A DNA stretch of 64,000 nucleotides, from assembly GCF_047634355.1 (NCBI RefSeq), contig NZ_JBLIAL010000004.1; one strand, 5' to 3'. Shown here piece after piece: positions 9,011-17,505 of the stretch. A program made the translations under genes and the position numbers. Each line of letters starts with the position of its first letter. Within the stretch, counting starts at the first letter, position 1. The DNA comes from Porticoccus sp002341315. GTDB taxonomy: Bacteria > Pseudomonadota > Gammaproteobacteria > Pseudomonadales > Porticoccaceae. The notes beneath the pieces are model-generated. The model saw nothing but the letters and a program-made list of their open reading frames with translations, was not told the origin of the DNA and did no database searches.

Positions 9011-10333
9011 ATGTTAAATCGGTTTGGGTATCTGAAACGATGGATTGAGGTTAACCCTCACTTCCGTGAGGTGTTGTTCGGTAGTTCGCTCGGTCTGTTT
9101 GTCAAAGTGCTGACGGCAATCCTGGCCTTTCTGATGAATATCGTGATTGCCCGCAAACTTGGCGCCGCCGAGGCGGGGCTGTTCTTCCTCGGTTTTACGT
9201 TGGTCGTCCTGTTGGCCTCAGTGGGCCGTATGGGGCTGGACAACAGTGTCATGCGGTTTGTGGCCCGTGCCCGTGTGGCGGGGGATACCGTAAAGCTTCA
9301 TGGGATCTACCGCAAGGCACTCCGGTGGGGTGGGGGTCTCTGCCTGCTTTTTATGCTGGTACTGTTGGCGGCTAATCAGTTGCTGGTCAGTTATATCTTC
9401 GAACAGCCGGGGTTTGGTGCTGTATTGCCGATCATGGTTATGGCCTTGCCTTTGGTGGGGCTATATACCCTGCATGTTTTTGCTCTGTTGGGGATGAAAA
9501 AAATCATTGCCGGTGTGATGGTTTTAACGGGTATTGTGCCTTTGACCATATTGGCCGGCCTGCTCATTTTTCCCATTACCCGGGCGCAGGAGGTAGCATG
9601 GATCTACCTGGTTGGCTGTGCGCTGGCGTTGGTCATCGGGATGTTTTTCTGGCACAGAGCGGTGCCCGGTAAAGAACAGGGGGCGGCCTTTCCCAGTGAT
9701 CGTCTGTATGCCAGTTGTATGCCCTTGTGGGGTGTTGTCATCCTCGGGCAGGTTATTCAGTGGTCATCCCAACTGCTGATGGGCGTCTGGGGTTCAGTTG
9801 AGGATGTGGCGCTGTTTGCTGTTGCCCAACGAACCGCCATGTTGATTGGCTTTTCCCTGTTTGCTGTCAATGCCAGTGCCGGGCCCAAATTTGCCGCCCT
9901 GTACAGTCAGGGCGATATGGTGGGTCTGGAGCGAGTCGCTTTATGGTCAGTGCGGTTGATTTTGCTGGTGGCGGTACCGTCAGTAATCTTTATGATGGTT
10001 TTCCCCCAGTGGCTTATGGGGTTGTTCGGGTCGCAGTTTGAAACGGGGGCCGCGGCATTGATGATTCTGGCGGTTGGTCAGTTTATTGGTGCTGCCGTGG
10101 GTTCTGTGGGTTCTTTATTGAGCATGACCGGCCACGAGCGCTATCTGCGCTGGAATGTCTTTATCGGTGCAATGCTTGGCGTCGGTTTGGGGGTCTTGTT
10201 GATTCCCGGTTATGGGTTGATTGGTGCAGCGATTGCGACTTCGGTTGCCATCGCATCAAAAAACCTGCTGTGTGTTTATCAGGTCAACCGATTGCTGGGT
10301 TTTAACACCTTGGCCATCTGGCGAAAAATTTAG
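9011..10333 (+). CDS. wzx: Wzx-type polysaccharide flippase (first copy)
   Basis: 440 aa, almost wholly hydrophobic, with about 12-14 predicted membrane segments; MATE/MOP superfamily (polysaccharide synthesis/export protein). It would flip the undecaprenyl-diphosphate-linked repeat unit to the periplasmic side. It lies 40 bp after rmlD, and G+C and codon use agree with the rml genes, so it belongs to module A. The window has a second flippase at 12040-13335 that is not closely similar at its N terminus, so they probably serve different glycans. Confidence 0.85.
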   Translation: MLNRFGYLKRWIEVNPHFREVLFGSSLGLFVKVLTAILAFLMNIVIARKLGAAEAGLFFLGFTLVVLLASVGRMGLDNSVMRFVARARVAGDTVKLHGIYRKALRWGGGLCLLFMLVLLAANQLLVSYIFEQPGFGAVLPIMVMALPLVGLYTLHVFALLGMKKIIAGVMVLTGIVPLTILAGLLIFPITRAQEVAWIYLVGCALALVIGMFFWHRAVPGKEQGAAFPSDRLYASCMPLWGVVILGQVIQWSSQLLMGVWGSVEDVALFAVAQRTAMLIGFSLFAVNASAGPKFAALYSQGDMVGLERVALWSVRLILLVAVPSVIFMMVFPQWLMGLFGSQFETGAAALMILAVGQFIGAAVGSVGSLLSMTGHERYLRWNVFIGAMLGVGLGVLLIPGYGLIGAAIATSVAIASKNLLCVYQVNRLLGFNTLAIWRKI

Positions 10334-10449
10334 AACGGCCCGATATATTGTCAGTCGGCTGAGAATGCTAAAAACAGGCAGGTGAACGGAGTCTCAATTT
10401 GCCACTGTTACCTTAAAAAGTTTACCCATATTATGCCAATGGTTTGGCT

Positions 10450-10463
10450 AAGCTTGCTACAAT
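10450..10463 (+). promoter_or_regulatory. candidate extended -10 promoter for wzz
   Basis: TG at 10455-10456, one base, then TACAAT at 10458-10463 form an extended -10 box. No good -35 is seen, which extended -10 promoters tolerate. Transcription would start near 10470, about 30 bp upstream of the wzz ATG. It lies in the 165 bp gap after the first flippase, so wzz may be transcribed independently of module A. Read by eye only. Confidence 0.4.
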
Positions 10464-10498
10464 GTCGGCCGATAACCAATTCATGGAGTGAGGGGCGC

Positions 10499-11581
10499 AT
10501 GGTTGAGGGCAAACCAGCGGATTATCGGCAATGGAGCCGTGATATTGATTCCGACGAAATAGACCTGATTGAGCTATTTCGGGGTCTATGGCAACAGAAA
10601 GCTCTAATCCTTATTTTTACCTTGGTGGCGCTGATCTCAGCTGCTGCGTTTGTTTTTCTAAGCCACCCAGAATATGAAGCCAAAGCGGGTGTTCTGCCTC
10701 CTCAGCTGAGTGACATTGCCGGTTATAACCTAGGGCGAAGCGAAGTAAAGCTTAGTCAGTTCAGTGTGTCTGATGTATATGCAGTGTTCAAAGCCGACTT
10801 GCTATCCGAGTCTCTTAAACGCTCTTTTTTTCGTGATGTTTATGTACCTTCTTTGGCTGAAGACAAGCGTTCTGGAGCACAGGATAAGCTTTGGATGGAA
10901 TTTAATGACGAAGTATTAACCGTCAAAGCTTCCGATGTAAAAAACAGACCTGGCTTCTACGAAGTGATCATCTTGAATGAATCATCAGAACTGGCTGCGA
11001 AATGGGCTAATCAGTACGTGGTTATGGCTGCAGAAAGAACCGAACGGGGTATGCAGGAAAATGTGCTAACTGAGATAGCGGCCAGGGTTAAAGTGCTTGA
11101 GGGGAAAATTGATGCGTTGCGCACTACGGCGAAGAAGCGTCGAGAGGACCGTATCGTAAGATTGCGTGAAGCCCTGGTAGTGGCGGAGGCCGTAGGGATG
11201 GATGCCCCGCAAGTAGTTGCAGGTAAAATATCATCGGATGGTGATTTGGCACAATTTATCGACGGCAACCTGATGTATATGCGTGGCGCGAAAGCTATTC
11301 GAGCCGAATTGTCGGTACTCGAGAAAAGAGAAAATGATGACCCGTTTATCGACGAATTACGGGGACTTGAAAATCAACTGAGCTTTCTCAGCTTACTCCG
11401 AATAGATCCAGAAAATACCTCTGTAGTAACCTTGGATGGAAGTGCCGAGGTTCCGGAAACCCCGGTTAAGCCAAAGAAAGTCCTAGTTTTAGCTTTAGGC
11501 ATAATTATGGGAGGCATGCTTGGTGTGTTTGTCGCATTGATTCGCAGCATGGTGAAAAAGCGTAAAGTCCAAGCTGGTTAA
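10499..11581 (+). CDS. wzz: Wzz-family polysaccharide chain-length determinant
   Basis: 360 aa from ATG 10499, which has a GAGTGAGGGG ribosome site just upstream; an upstream in-frame extension is unlike the family. Topology is typical of class 1 polysaccharide co-polymerases: a short cytoplasmic N terminus with DEIDLIELFRGLWQQK, a membrane helix at about 36-57, a large periplasmic region with predicted coiled coil (around residues 180-290) and a second membrane helix near 325-350 preceded by the Pro-rich ETPVKPKK stretch. It sets modal chain length of a Wzy-dependent glycan. There is no C-terminal tyrosine kinase domain, so it fits LPS/O-antigen type rather than Wzc type. Confidence 0.87.
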   Translation: MVEGKPADYRQWSRDIDSDEIDLIELFRGLWQQKALILIFTLVALISAAAFVFLSHPEYEAKAGVLPPQLSDIAGYNLGRSEVKLSQFSVSDVYAVFKADLLSESLKRSFFRDVYVPSLAEDKRSGAQDKLWMEFNDEVLTVKASDVKNRPGFYEVIILNESSELAAKWANQYVVMAAERTERGMQENVLTEIAARVKVLEGKIDALRTTAKKRREDRIVRLREALVVAEAVGMDAPQVVAGKISSDGDLAQFIDGNLMYMRGAKAIRAELSVLEKRENDDPFIDELRGLENQLSFLSLLRIDPENTSVVTLDGSAEVPETPVKPKKVLVLALGIIMGGMLGVFVALIRSMVKKRKVQAG

Positions 11582-12039
11582 AAGGTTGTCGTTATGGTAG
11601 GCCCTGTTTTTATAGATGCATTATGAGTAACCTCCACTTATTTGCGACTTTACCTACTGCGATAGCGGCATAGTCTCTTGCTGCTGGTGGCCGAACCGAT
11701 CAGCACTCAGGACCCGTTGTTCGTGCAGGTGGTGGGCTGCCGCCTCCCTTGAATTGCCGCATCAATTATGCGAAGGCCGTGACCCCAGGCCGCACTGAAT
11801 TACTATGTCGAGCAGAAGTCGAAGCGGGACACCGATGGGCCTAGCTTGGAATGCGGATTGGCGATGAGTTTTCGTGCTTCGAGTGCAGAGCCCCTATCAA
11901 GTGCTGCGGCGAAGGGAAAAGACGTTGATATATGCACACCGGTCTTGGCTGTTCAGGGCGAGTTCTGCGAAGGCGGAGTTTTTCTGATGTTTTGCGATTG
12001 TCTTATAACGCAGCAAATTTGGTAAGGAATGAATTGTAG
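11582..12039. other. 458 bp gene-free stretch, possibly decayed DNA at a module junction
   Basis: No gene can be supported here. The middle part (about 11,680-11,980) reads as G+C-rich, coding-like DNA: one plus-strand frame gives a Leu/Val-rich segment of about 25 residues ending near 11750, and another frame stays open from about 11,800 to the TAA near 12,022 without a convincing start or ribosome site. I do not recognise a family. It looks like the remains of a gene or mobile element left between wzz and the second flippase. The base before the AAGGA at 12024-12028 is the only part with a clear job, as leader of the next gene. Confidence 0.35.
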
Positions 12040-13335
12040 TTGATTAGAAAGACTTTGAATAACCCGATTGTTAAACGTTACATGTTTAACTCGTCGTGGA
12101 TGCTGGCCGAGCAGACACTGCGAATTATATCTGCTGTGTTTGTTGGTATCTATATAGCGCGTTATCTGGGGCCGGAGCAATTTGGGGTCTTGAGTTATGT
12201 GCTGGCTATCGCGGCCTTTATCATGGCGATTGCTCGTCTGGGAATGGACGCAATACTTGTGCGCGAGCTGATAAGCAAGCCAGAACGCCGTGATCAGTTA
12301 ATGGGTACAGCCTTCTGGTTGATGTTTATGGCTGCAGCTATTTGCTATTTATTGGTATTAATAGGGCTATATGGCGTTGACGAGCAATTGGAGGTCAAGC
12401 TCTACATGGCCGTGGTTTCGATAGGTGGGTTTTTTACTGCTTTCTTGGTCGGTGATTATAGCTTTCAGGCGGAAGTTAAGGCGAAGTACTCGACGATTTG
12501 TAAAAGTGTAGTTCTGTTGGCCATGTCGCTGGTTAAGTTGATGCTGATATTTATGGGGGCCGAGTTAGTTTGGTTTGTTGTCGCCAGTCTTGCTGATCAC
12601 ATTCTGTTGGCCTTTTCTTTTGTTGCCATGCTTATGGCTAGGCGAAATTTGGCATTTTTCAGATTTTTTGATTTTACGCTTGCACGTGAGTTGCTGCGAA
12701 GCGCTTGGCCGATGGTGTTGAGTGCCATTGCAGTTTTGGTTTACATGCGTATTGATCAAGTAATGATTCGCAATATGCTTGGAATGCACGAAGTTGGTCT
12801 TTACTCAGCTGCAACCAGAATTTATGAAGCTTGGATGACGTTGCCTTTTGTAATATCTGTTTCTTTGCTGCCTCTGATTATTAATGCAAAAGAGGGGAGT
12901 GAAGAAGAGTACCATCGTCGGCTCACCCAGTTATTTCGCATTCTTATATGGTCAAGTTTCTGTGCGGCATTGGTCGTCAATCTTGCAAGTGAGTGGCTTA
13001 TGGTACTTGCGTTTGGCGAGGCGTACAGGGCTTCGGCGCCAGTTGTCGGTATCGTGATGTGGACTACGGTGTTTGCCGCTATTGGCTCTGTCAGTGCTCG
13101 CTATTTTAACGTAGAGCATATGGAGCGGAAGTTTGCGCTGCGTACAGCATTGGCGGCGCTGCTGAATGTAGTTTTAAATTACCTGCTTATCCCCACGATG
13201 GGAATACTGGGAGCTGCTTTGGCAACATTGCTTTGCACTTTTTTTGCCAACTACCTGATGGATTGGTTTGATAGGGATCTTCGCACTCTACTTAGAATCA
13301 AGCATCGCGCAGTATTTGGCCATCCATTGAGGTGA
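12040..13335 (+). CDS. wzx: Wzx-type polysaccharide flippase (second copy)
   Basis: 431 aa with about 12-14 membrane segments, MOP superfamily. The start is taken as TTG 12040 with AAGGA at 12024-12028 (11 bp spacing); the ATG at 12082 is the alternative and would remove 14 residues. Opens module B, whose other genes make and transfer an unusual acidic sugar, so its cargo is probably that repeat unit. It is 7 bp from the aldolase gene that follows, so they are surely co-transcribed. Base use is more AT-rich than in the rml genes. Confidence 0.85.
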   Translation: MIRKTLNNPIVKRYMFNSSWMLAEQTLRIISAVFVGIYIARYLGPEQFGVLSYVLAIAAFIMAIARLGMDAILVRELISKPERRDQLMGTAFWLMFMAAAICYLLVLIGLYGVDEQLEVKLYMAVVSIGGFFTAFLVGDYSFQAEVKAKYSTICKSVVLLAMSLVKLMLIFMGAELVWFVVASLADHILLAFSFVAMLMARRNLAFFRFFDFTLARELLRSAWPMVLSAIAVLVYMRIDQVMIRNMLGMHEVGLYSAATRIYEAWMTLPFVISVSLLPLIINAKEGSEEEYHRRLTQLFRILIWSSFCAALVVNLASEWLMVLAFGEAYRASAPVVGIVMWTTVFAAIGSVSARYFNVEHMERKFALRTALAALLNVVLNYLLIPTMGILGAALATLLCTFFANYLMDWFDRDLRTLLRIKHRAVFGHPLR

Positions 13336-13342
13336 ATGAACT

Positions 13343-14959
13343 ATGACTAGCCATTCTATAGTTTTTCTTGACTGCACTCTTCGTGACGGTGGTTACTACA
13401 ATGATTGGGATTTCTCCAAAGAGCTAATTGATACGTACCTCAAAGCCATGCAAGCTGCTGGCGTTGATATTGTCGAGCTTGGAATGCGGTCTTTGAGAAA
13501 TGAAGGCTTCAAAGGTGCCTGCGCTTTTACGACGGATAACTTCATTCGTAGTCTAAAATTGCCCAGGGGGCTCGAGGTCGGCGTCATGGTGAATGCCGTA
13601 GAGCTGGTGGCTGATCGGACTTCTCTGGAAGCTACCCTAGAGAAACTGTTTCCGCAACCGGCCAGTTTATCTCCGGTGTCAGTAGTACGCATTGCATGCC
13701 ATGTGCATGAGTTCAACAAGGCACTGCCAGCTAGTAGTTGGTTGAAAGAGAGAGGCTTTACGGTCGGCTTTAATTTGATGCAAGTGGCGGATCGTGGTCA
13801 GGAGGAAATCGAGAGCCTGTCCCTGCAGGCGTCAAAATGGCCATTGGATGCTCTGTATTTCGCCGATAGCATGGGCAGCCTGAATCCGCAGCAGACAGCC
13901 AAAATTATCGGCTGGCTGCGCAAATACTGGAAGGGGCCAATTGGCATTCATACTCATGACAATATGGGTATGGCTTTGCAGAACACGCTGAGAGCGATGG
14001 ATGAGGGGGTAACCTGGGTCGATGCAACCGTCACCGGTATGGGCCGCGGTCCTGGAAATGCCAGAACCGAATATCTAGCAATCGAATTGGCTGAGTTGCG
14101 GGACACGGCGTGTAACATTGTGCCATTGATGAGTCTGATTAAACGGGCTTTTCAGCCGATGCAACACCGCTGTGGTTGGGGCACCAACACCTACTACTAC
14201 CTTGCGGGCAAGCATGGTATCCATCCGACATATATCCAGGAAATGCTCAGTGACTCCCGCTATAGTGAAGAAGATATCTTCGCAGTGATTGAGCATTTAC
14301 GCGTTGAAGGCGGGAAGAAATTCAGCCTCAATACCCTGGATGCAGCAAGGCACTTCTATCATGGTAGTCCGCGTGGTACATGGGAGCCGACGGGCTTGAT
14401 TAGGGGGCGTGAAGTGCTCTTGCTTGGCTCTGGTCCCGGTGTGGCTTGTCACCGGCAAGCGCTGGAAGCATATATTCGTAAAGCTAAACCCTTCGTGTTA
14501 GCGCTGAATACTCAGTCTCAGATCACCGCAGAGTTGATTGATGCGCGCGTAGCCTGTCATCCGGTACGACTCCTTGCCGATTGCGAAGCTCATACAAAAC
14601 TACCACAGCCATTGATCACCCCTGCATCCATGTTGCCGGACGATGTGTTGGAGGCCCTAAATGGAAAGCAGCTGCTCGACTTTGGGTTAGAGGTTCAAGG
14701 AGATACGTTTGGCTTCTTCGACACACACGCTGTTCTACCTACTTCATTAGTGATTGCCTATGCCCTTGCCATTGCCACGAGTGGGCAAGCGAGTAAGATC
14801 CGGCTGGCAGGCTTTGATGGGTATGGTGCGGGTGATCCGCGTACGGCCGAAATGCAACAACTTTTCTCTATATACGCAGCTCATTCAGCAGGCGTGGAAT
14901 TCACATCAGTTACGCCAACACGCTATTCGATAGCTGTGCACTCAATCTACGCAATGTGA
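13343..14959 (+). CDS. DRE-TIM pyruvate aldolase-like protein fused to an unknown C-terminal domain
   Basis: 538 aa, two parts. Residues 1-~340 are an HMGL-like/DRE-TIM barrel: LDCTLRDGG at 9-17 (Arg14, Asp15), HTHDN at 203-207 with the metal-binding His pair, and GMGRGPGNA at 232-240, the closest match being 4-hydroxy-2-oxovalerate (DmpG-type) aldolases. Known members join pyruvate to an aldehyde, or reverse this, giving 4-hydroxy-2-oxo acids, the same core as 3-deoxy-2-ulosonic acids. Residues ~355-538 form a separate domain starting REVLLLGSGPG with a later LAGFDGYG, reminiscent of DUF115/MptE-like Rossmann folds; its role is unknown. Genes for a KdsB-like enzyme, a phosphatase and a sialyltransferase-like enzyme follow. 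I infer synthesis of an ulosonic acid; the aldehyde substrate is unknown. Confidence 0.78.
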   Translation: MTSHSIVFLDCTLRDGGYYNDWDFSKELIDTYLKAMQAAGVDIVELGMRSLRNEGFKGACAFTTDNFIRSLKLPRGLEVGVMVNAVELVADRTSLEATLEKLFPQPASLSPVSVVRIACHVHEFNKALPASSWLKERGFTVGFNLMQVADRGQEEIESLSLQASKWPLDALYFADSMGSLNPQQTAKIIGWLRKYWKGPIGIHTHDNMGMALQNTLRAMDEGVTWVDATVTGMGRGPGNARTEYLAIELAELRDTACNIVPLMSLIKRAFQPMQHRCGWGTNTYYYLAGKHGIHPTYIQEMLSDSRYSEEDIFAVIEHLRVEGGKKFSLNTLDAARHFYHGSPRGTWEPTGLIRGREVLLLGSGPGVACHRQALEAYIRKAKPFVLALNTQSQITAELIDARVACHPVRLLADCEAHTKLPQPLITPASMLPDDVLEALNGKQLLDFGLEVQGDTFGFFDTHAVLPTSLVIAYALAIATSGQASKIRLAGFDGYGAGDPRTAEMQQLFSIYAAHSAGVEFTSVTPTRYSIAVHSIYAM

Positions 14960-14968
14960 GCTCGTTAC

Positions 14969-15709
14969 ATGAAAAGTGTCGTATTGATCCCTGCCCGTTA
15001 CAAGTCCAGTCGTTTTCCCGGTAAGCCTCTGGTTCCATTACTTGGGAAGCCAATGATTCTGTGGGTGGCGGAACTGTCGGCCCAGGCCGTGGGTAAGACA
15101 CATGTATATGTCGCGACTGAGGATGAGCGAATTTTTGGTGTAGTAGAGTCTGCTGGGTTCAATGTGGTAATGACCAGCGATAAGGCATTGACAGGTACGG
15201 ATCGCTTAGCTGAAGCAGCGATACAGATTGATGCTGATATTTATATAAATGTGCAGGGAGATGAACCTGTGCTGTGCCCGCAAGATATCATTAGGGTTCG
15301 CGATCATAAACTGTCCAACATGACAGCCATCGCCAATGGCTACTGTTGGATTGGCAATGATGAAGATCCTGCCAGTGTGAATATTCCTAAAGTCATCACT
15401 AACGAGGCAGGGGGCTTAGTGTACATGTCGCGCTGTGCCCTGCCCGGGTTCAAGGAAAAAGAGCAGGCTCCCAGTCGCTATAAGAAACAGGTCTGTATCT
15501 ACGCATTTACCAAAGAAGAATTATTGGCATTTAAAGCGTTCGGGCGCAAAAGTGAACTAGAAGCCTGTGAGGATATTGAGATATTGCGCTTTTTGGAACT
15601 TAACAAGAAAATTCATATGGTAGAAACTTCGGGGGGTAGTCTGGCAGTTGATATACCTGAGGACGTTGGGCCTGTGGAGTATGCATTGAAACGGATACAT
15701 AAGCTGTGA
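14969..15709 (+). CDS. KdsB-like CMP-3-deoxy-ulosonate cytidylyltransferase
   Basis: 246 aa. IPARYKSSRFPGKP at 7-20, the TGTDRLAE segment near 75-82 and NVQGDEP at 94-100 (Mg-binding Asp98) identify the CMP-Kdo synthetase (KdsB) family; the C-terminal DIPEDV matches the family's DTPEDL. It would convert CTP plus a 2-keto-3-deoxy sugar acid to the CMP-sugar. Placed between the aldolase (10 bp gap) and a phosphatase (4 bp overlap), it is more likely a pathway-specific paralogue than the housekeeping kdsB, so no symbol is given. The usual KdsB sequence around the Kdo-binding site is only partly kept (TGTDR for the more common SGTER), which may reflect a different acid. Confidence 0.85.
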   Translation: MKSVVLIPARYKSSRFPGKPLVPLLGKPMILWVAELSAQAVGKTHVYVATEDERIFGVVESAGFNVVMTSDKALTGTDRLAEAAIQIDADIYINVQGDEPVLCPQDIIRVRDHKLSNMTAIANGYCWIGNDEDPASVNIPKVITNEAGGLVYMSRCALPGFKEKEQAPSRYKKQVCIYAFTKEELLAFKAFGRKSELEACEDIEILRFLELNKKIHMVETSGGSLAVDIPEDVGPVEYALKRIHKL

Positions 15710-16353
15710 AGCTAGATAACTATAAAACACTGGTTTTTGATTGTGATGGCGTGGTTCTAAACTCTAATCAGATAAAAACCCAAGCATTTTATGAAGCTGC
15801 CGCCCCTTATGGGAAAGATGCGGCACAAGCCCTAGTCACTTATCACGTTAGAAATGGCGGTATTTCACGTTACGAAAAATTCAAATACTTTCTGCGAGAA
15901 ATCATAAATGATGAAAGTGGCGGGCCGGATATAGACGATCTGCTCAGAGTGTATGCGAAATCGGTCTGGCAAGGTTTGTTGACGTGCGAAGTTGCGCCTG
16001 GTATCAAGGCCTTAAGAGAAATGACTAGTCATGCCAATTGGCTAATTGTTTCTGGTGGAAATCAGGAAGAATTGCATCAGGTGTTTAGGTTTAGAGGGCT
16101 TGATTACTTGTTTGATGGCGGAATTTTTGGTAGTCCAGATAATAAAGATTTGATTCTGTCGCGTGAAATAGCATCTGCAAATATTAAAAGTCCGGGTATT
16201 TTTATTGGCGATAGCCGCTATGATTATGAAGCTGCTAAGAGGGCGAGCCTAGACTTTGTGTTTGCAAATAAATGGAGTGAGGTCAGAGACTTAGGTGAGT
16301 GGCTACCGATTGAGATTCCAATCATTTCAGGGTTAAGTGACATTGTTGGCTAA
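15706..16353 (+). CDS. HAD-superfamily phosphatase
   Basis: 215 aa. Motif I FDCDGVVLNS places the nucleophile Asp12 and acid/base Asp14; a helical cap (about residues 20-90) and motif IV GDSRYDYEAA are present, as in phosphoglycolate-phosphatase-like HAD enzymes. It overlaps the KdsB-like gene by 4 bp. By analogy with KdsC or NeuC-type pathways it may remove a phosphate from the ulosonic-acid phosphate before CMP activation. It is not KdsC itself, which has no cap domain and is shorter. Substrate is inference from context. Confidence 0.78.
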   Translation: MKLDNYKTLVFDCDGVVLNSNQIKTQAFYEAAAPYGKDAAQALVTYHVRNGGISRYEKFKYFLREIINDESGGPDIDDLLRVYAKSVWQGLLTCEVAPGIKALREMTSHANWLIVSGGNQEELHQVFRFRGLDYLFDGGIFGSPDNKDLILSREIASANIKSPGIFIGDSRYDYEAAKRASLDFVFANKWSEVRDLGEWLPIEIPIISGLSDIVG

Positions 16354-16401
16354 TGAGAAACTCTTAATGAGTTGGTTGAGCGGTAAACTTCAAGGTGTGG
16401 T

Positions 16402-17505
16402 GTGAATATTTTTATCGTAGGTAGTCCCTGGCATGCAATTGTGGCCAAGGCATTAATAAAAAAAGAGGTTGTTGAAAAACCTCTGTTCATTGTCGAGGAA
16501 ATTTCCGATTCTTCTTATGCCCAAATTATGAATGTACTGAAAGCCAGCAATGTGCATGCTGTTTTCTCTCATGATAGAACTAGATTTTCCACAATTAAGA
16601 AAAAAGGATTATTTGGTTTTCTTACATCCATGCGCGATGAGTTTGCTGGAGTCAGTAGATCTGCTCGGTCTGTAAGAGGCGCTCTGTATGCTACAGATAA
16701 AGTTGCAAATGTGTACTATTTTAATTTTTACAGCCCCTTGACTAGAGCATTCTTGAATGAGCTAAGAGGTAGTAGTCTAGTAAATATGTATCGAGTCGAA
16801 GATGGGGTATGCGACTACTTTCCCTTCAATTTTATGCATCATGGGTCTCTGGAGAAAAGAGCGAAGAATATTCTGGCTTTAGTTTGCGGGAAGTCGCATC
16901 TCTACCGTAGGTCCTGTAGTTGGTTGTTTGAGGAGACAGCTAAATACTATCTATTTTTCCCAGAAAAAGTTGACCCGCAATGGTCGGCGAAAGAGCTTTT
17001 CAGTTTGTTAGAAGCCAAAGATGAAATTAAATTAATTTGTGCGAGTAGTGAAAATGATGATGCGTTGTGTATTTTAAATCCTGGGACGTCCGCTCTTATG
17101 ATAGGACAGACGTTATATGAAGATGGTATCTGCTCTCTCGAGGATGAGATTAGCGTTTATCTAGACGCAAGCCGTTTCCTAGGTAAAGTGTATTTTAAAC
17201 CACATCCTCGCTCATGTAGGGAGAAGATTGATCGGTTGACGGCTTCTGGCCTGAGTATTGTAAGTACGCAGTTGACGGCGGAGGCACTTATTTGCAAGTG
17301 GCGATTTGGGTGCGTTGTCGGGATGTGGAGCAATACTATAATTTATTCTCGGGGTGTCTTTGAGCTTGAGAGCTATTCAATGCTTTATGATTTATTGGAT
17401 AAAAGTGGTGGGTCGGCGGATCCTCATATTGCGGGTATTCATCATATTTTGATTGAGAAATTTCGAAACTGTTATGTCGACTTCAGAGAGTCTAAAGGCA
17501 GATGA
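16402..17505 (+). CDS. sialyltransferase-like glycosyltransferase (CMP-sugar dependent)
   Basis: 367 aa. It has the two motifs shared by bacterial sialyltransferases of GT38/GT52/GT80: an acidic D/E-D/E-G motif, VEDGVCDY (Glu133-Asp134-Gly135), which holds the catalytic base in those enzymes, and an HP motif, FKPHPR (His268-Pro269), which contacts CMP. A MWSNT stretch at 309-312 may be the Ser/Thr phosphate-binding motif. The N terminus (MNIFIVGSPWHAIVA) resembles the Rossmann start of GT52/polysialyltransferase-like proteins. With the CMP-sugar synthetase upstream, it probably transfers the CMP-activated ulosonic acid. It overlaps the next gene by 4 bp. Exact GT family not certain. Confidence 0.72.
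   Translation: MNIFIVGSPWHAIVAKALIKKEVVEKPLFIVEEISDSSYAQIMNVLKASNVHAVFSHDRTRFSTIKKKGLFGFLTSMRDEFAGVSRSARSVRGALYATDKVANVYYFNFYSPLTRAFLNELRGSSLVNMYRVEDGVCDYFPFNFMHHGSLEKRAKNILALVCGKSHLYRRSCSWLFEETAKYYLFFPEKVDPQWSAKELFSLLEAKDEIKLICASSENDDALCILNPGTSALMIGQTLYEDGICSLEDEISVYLDASRFLGKVYFKPHPRSCREKIDRLTASGLSIVSTQLTAEALICKWRFGCVVGMWSNTIIYSRGVFELESYSMLYDLLDKSGGSADPHIAGIHHILIEKFRNCYVDFRESKGR

Noticed and set aside
14969..15709. Naming this gene plainly kdsB (housekeeping)
   Set aside because: It sits in an operon with a specialised aldolase and sialyltransferase-like gene; lipid A-Kdo genes are not nearby, so a paralogue is more likely.
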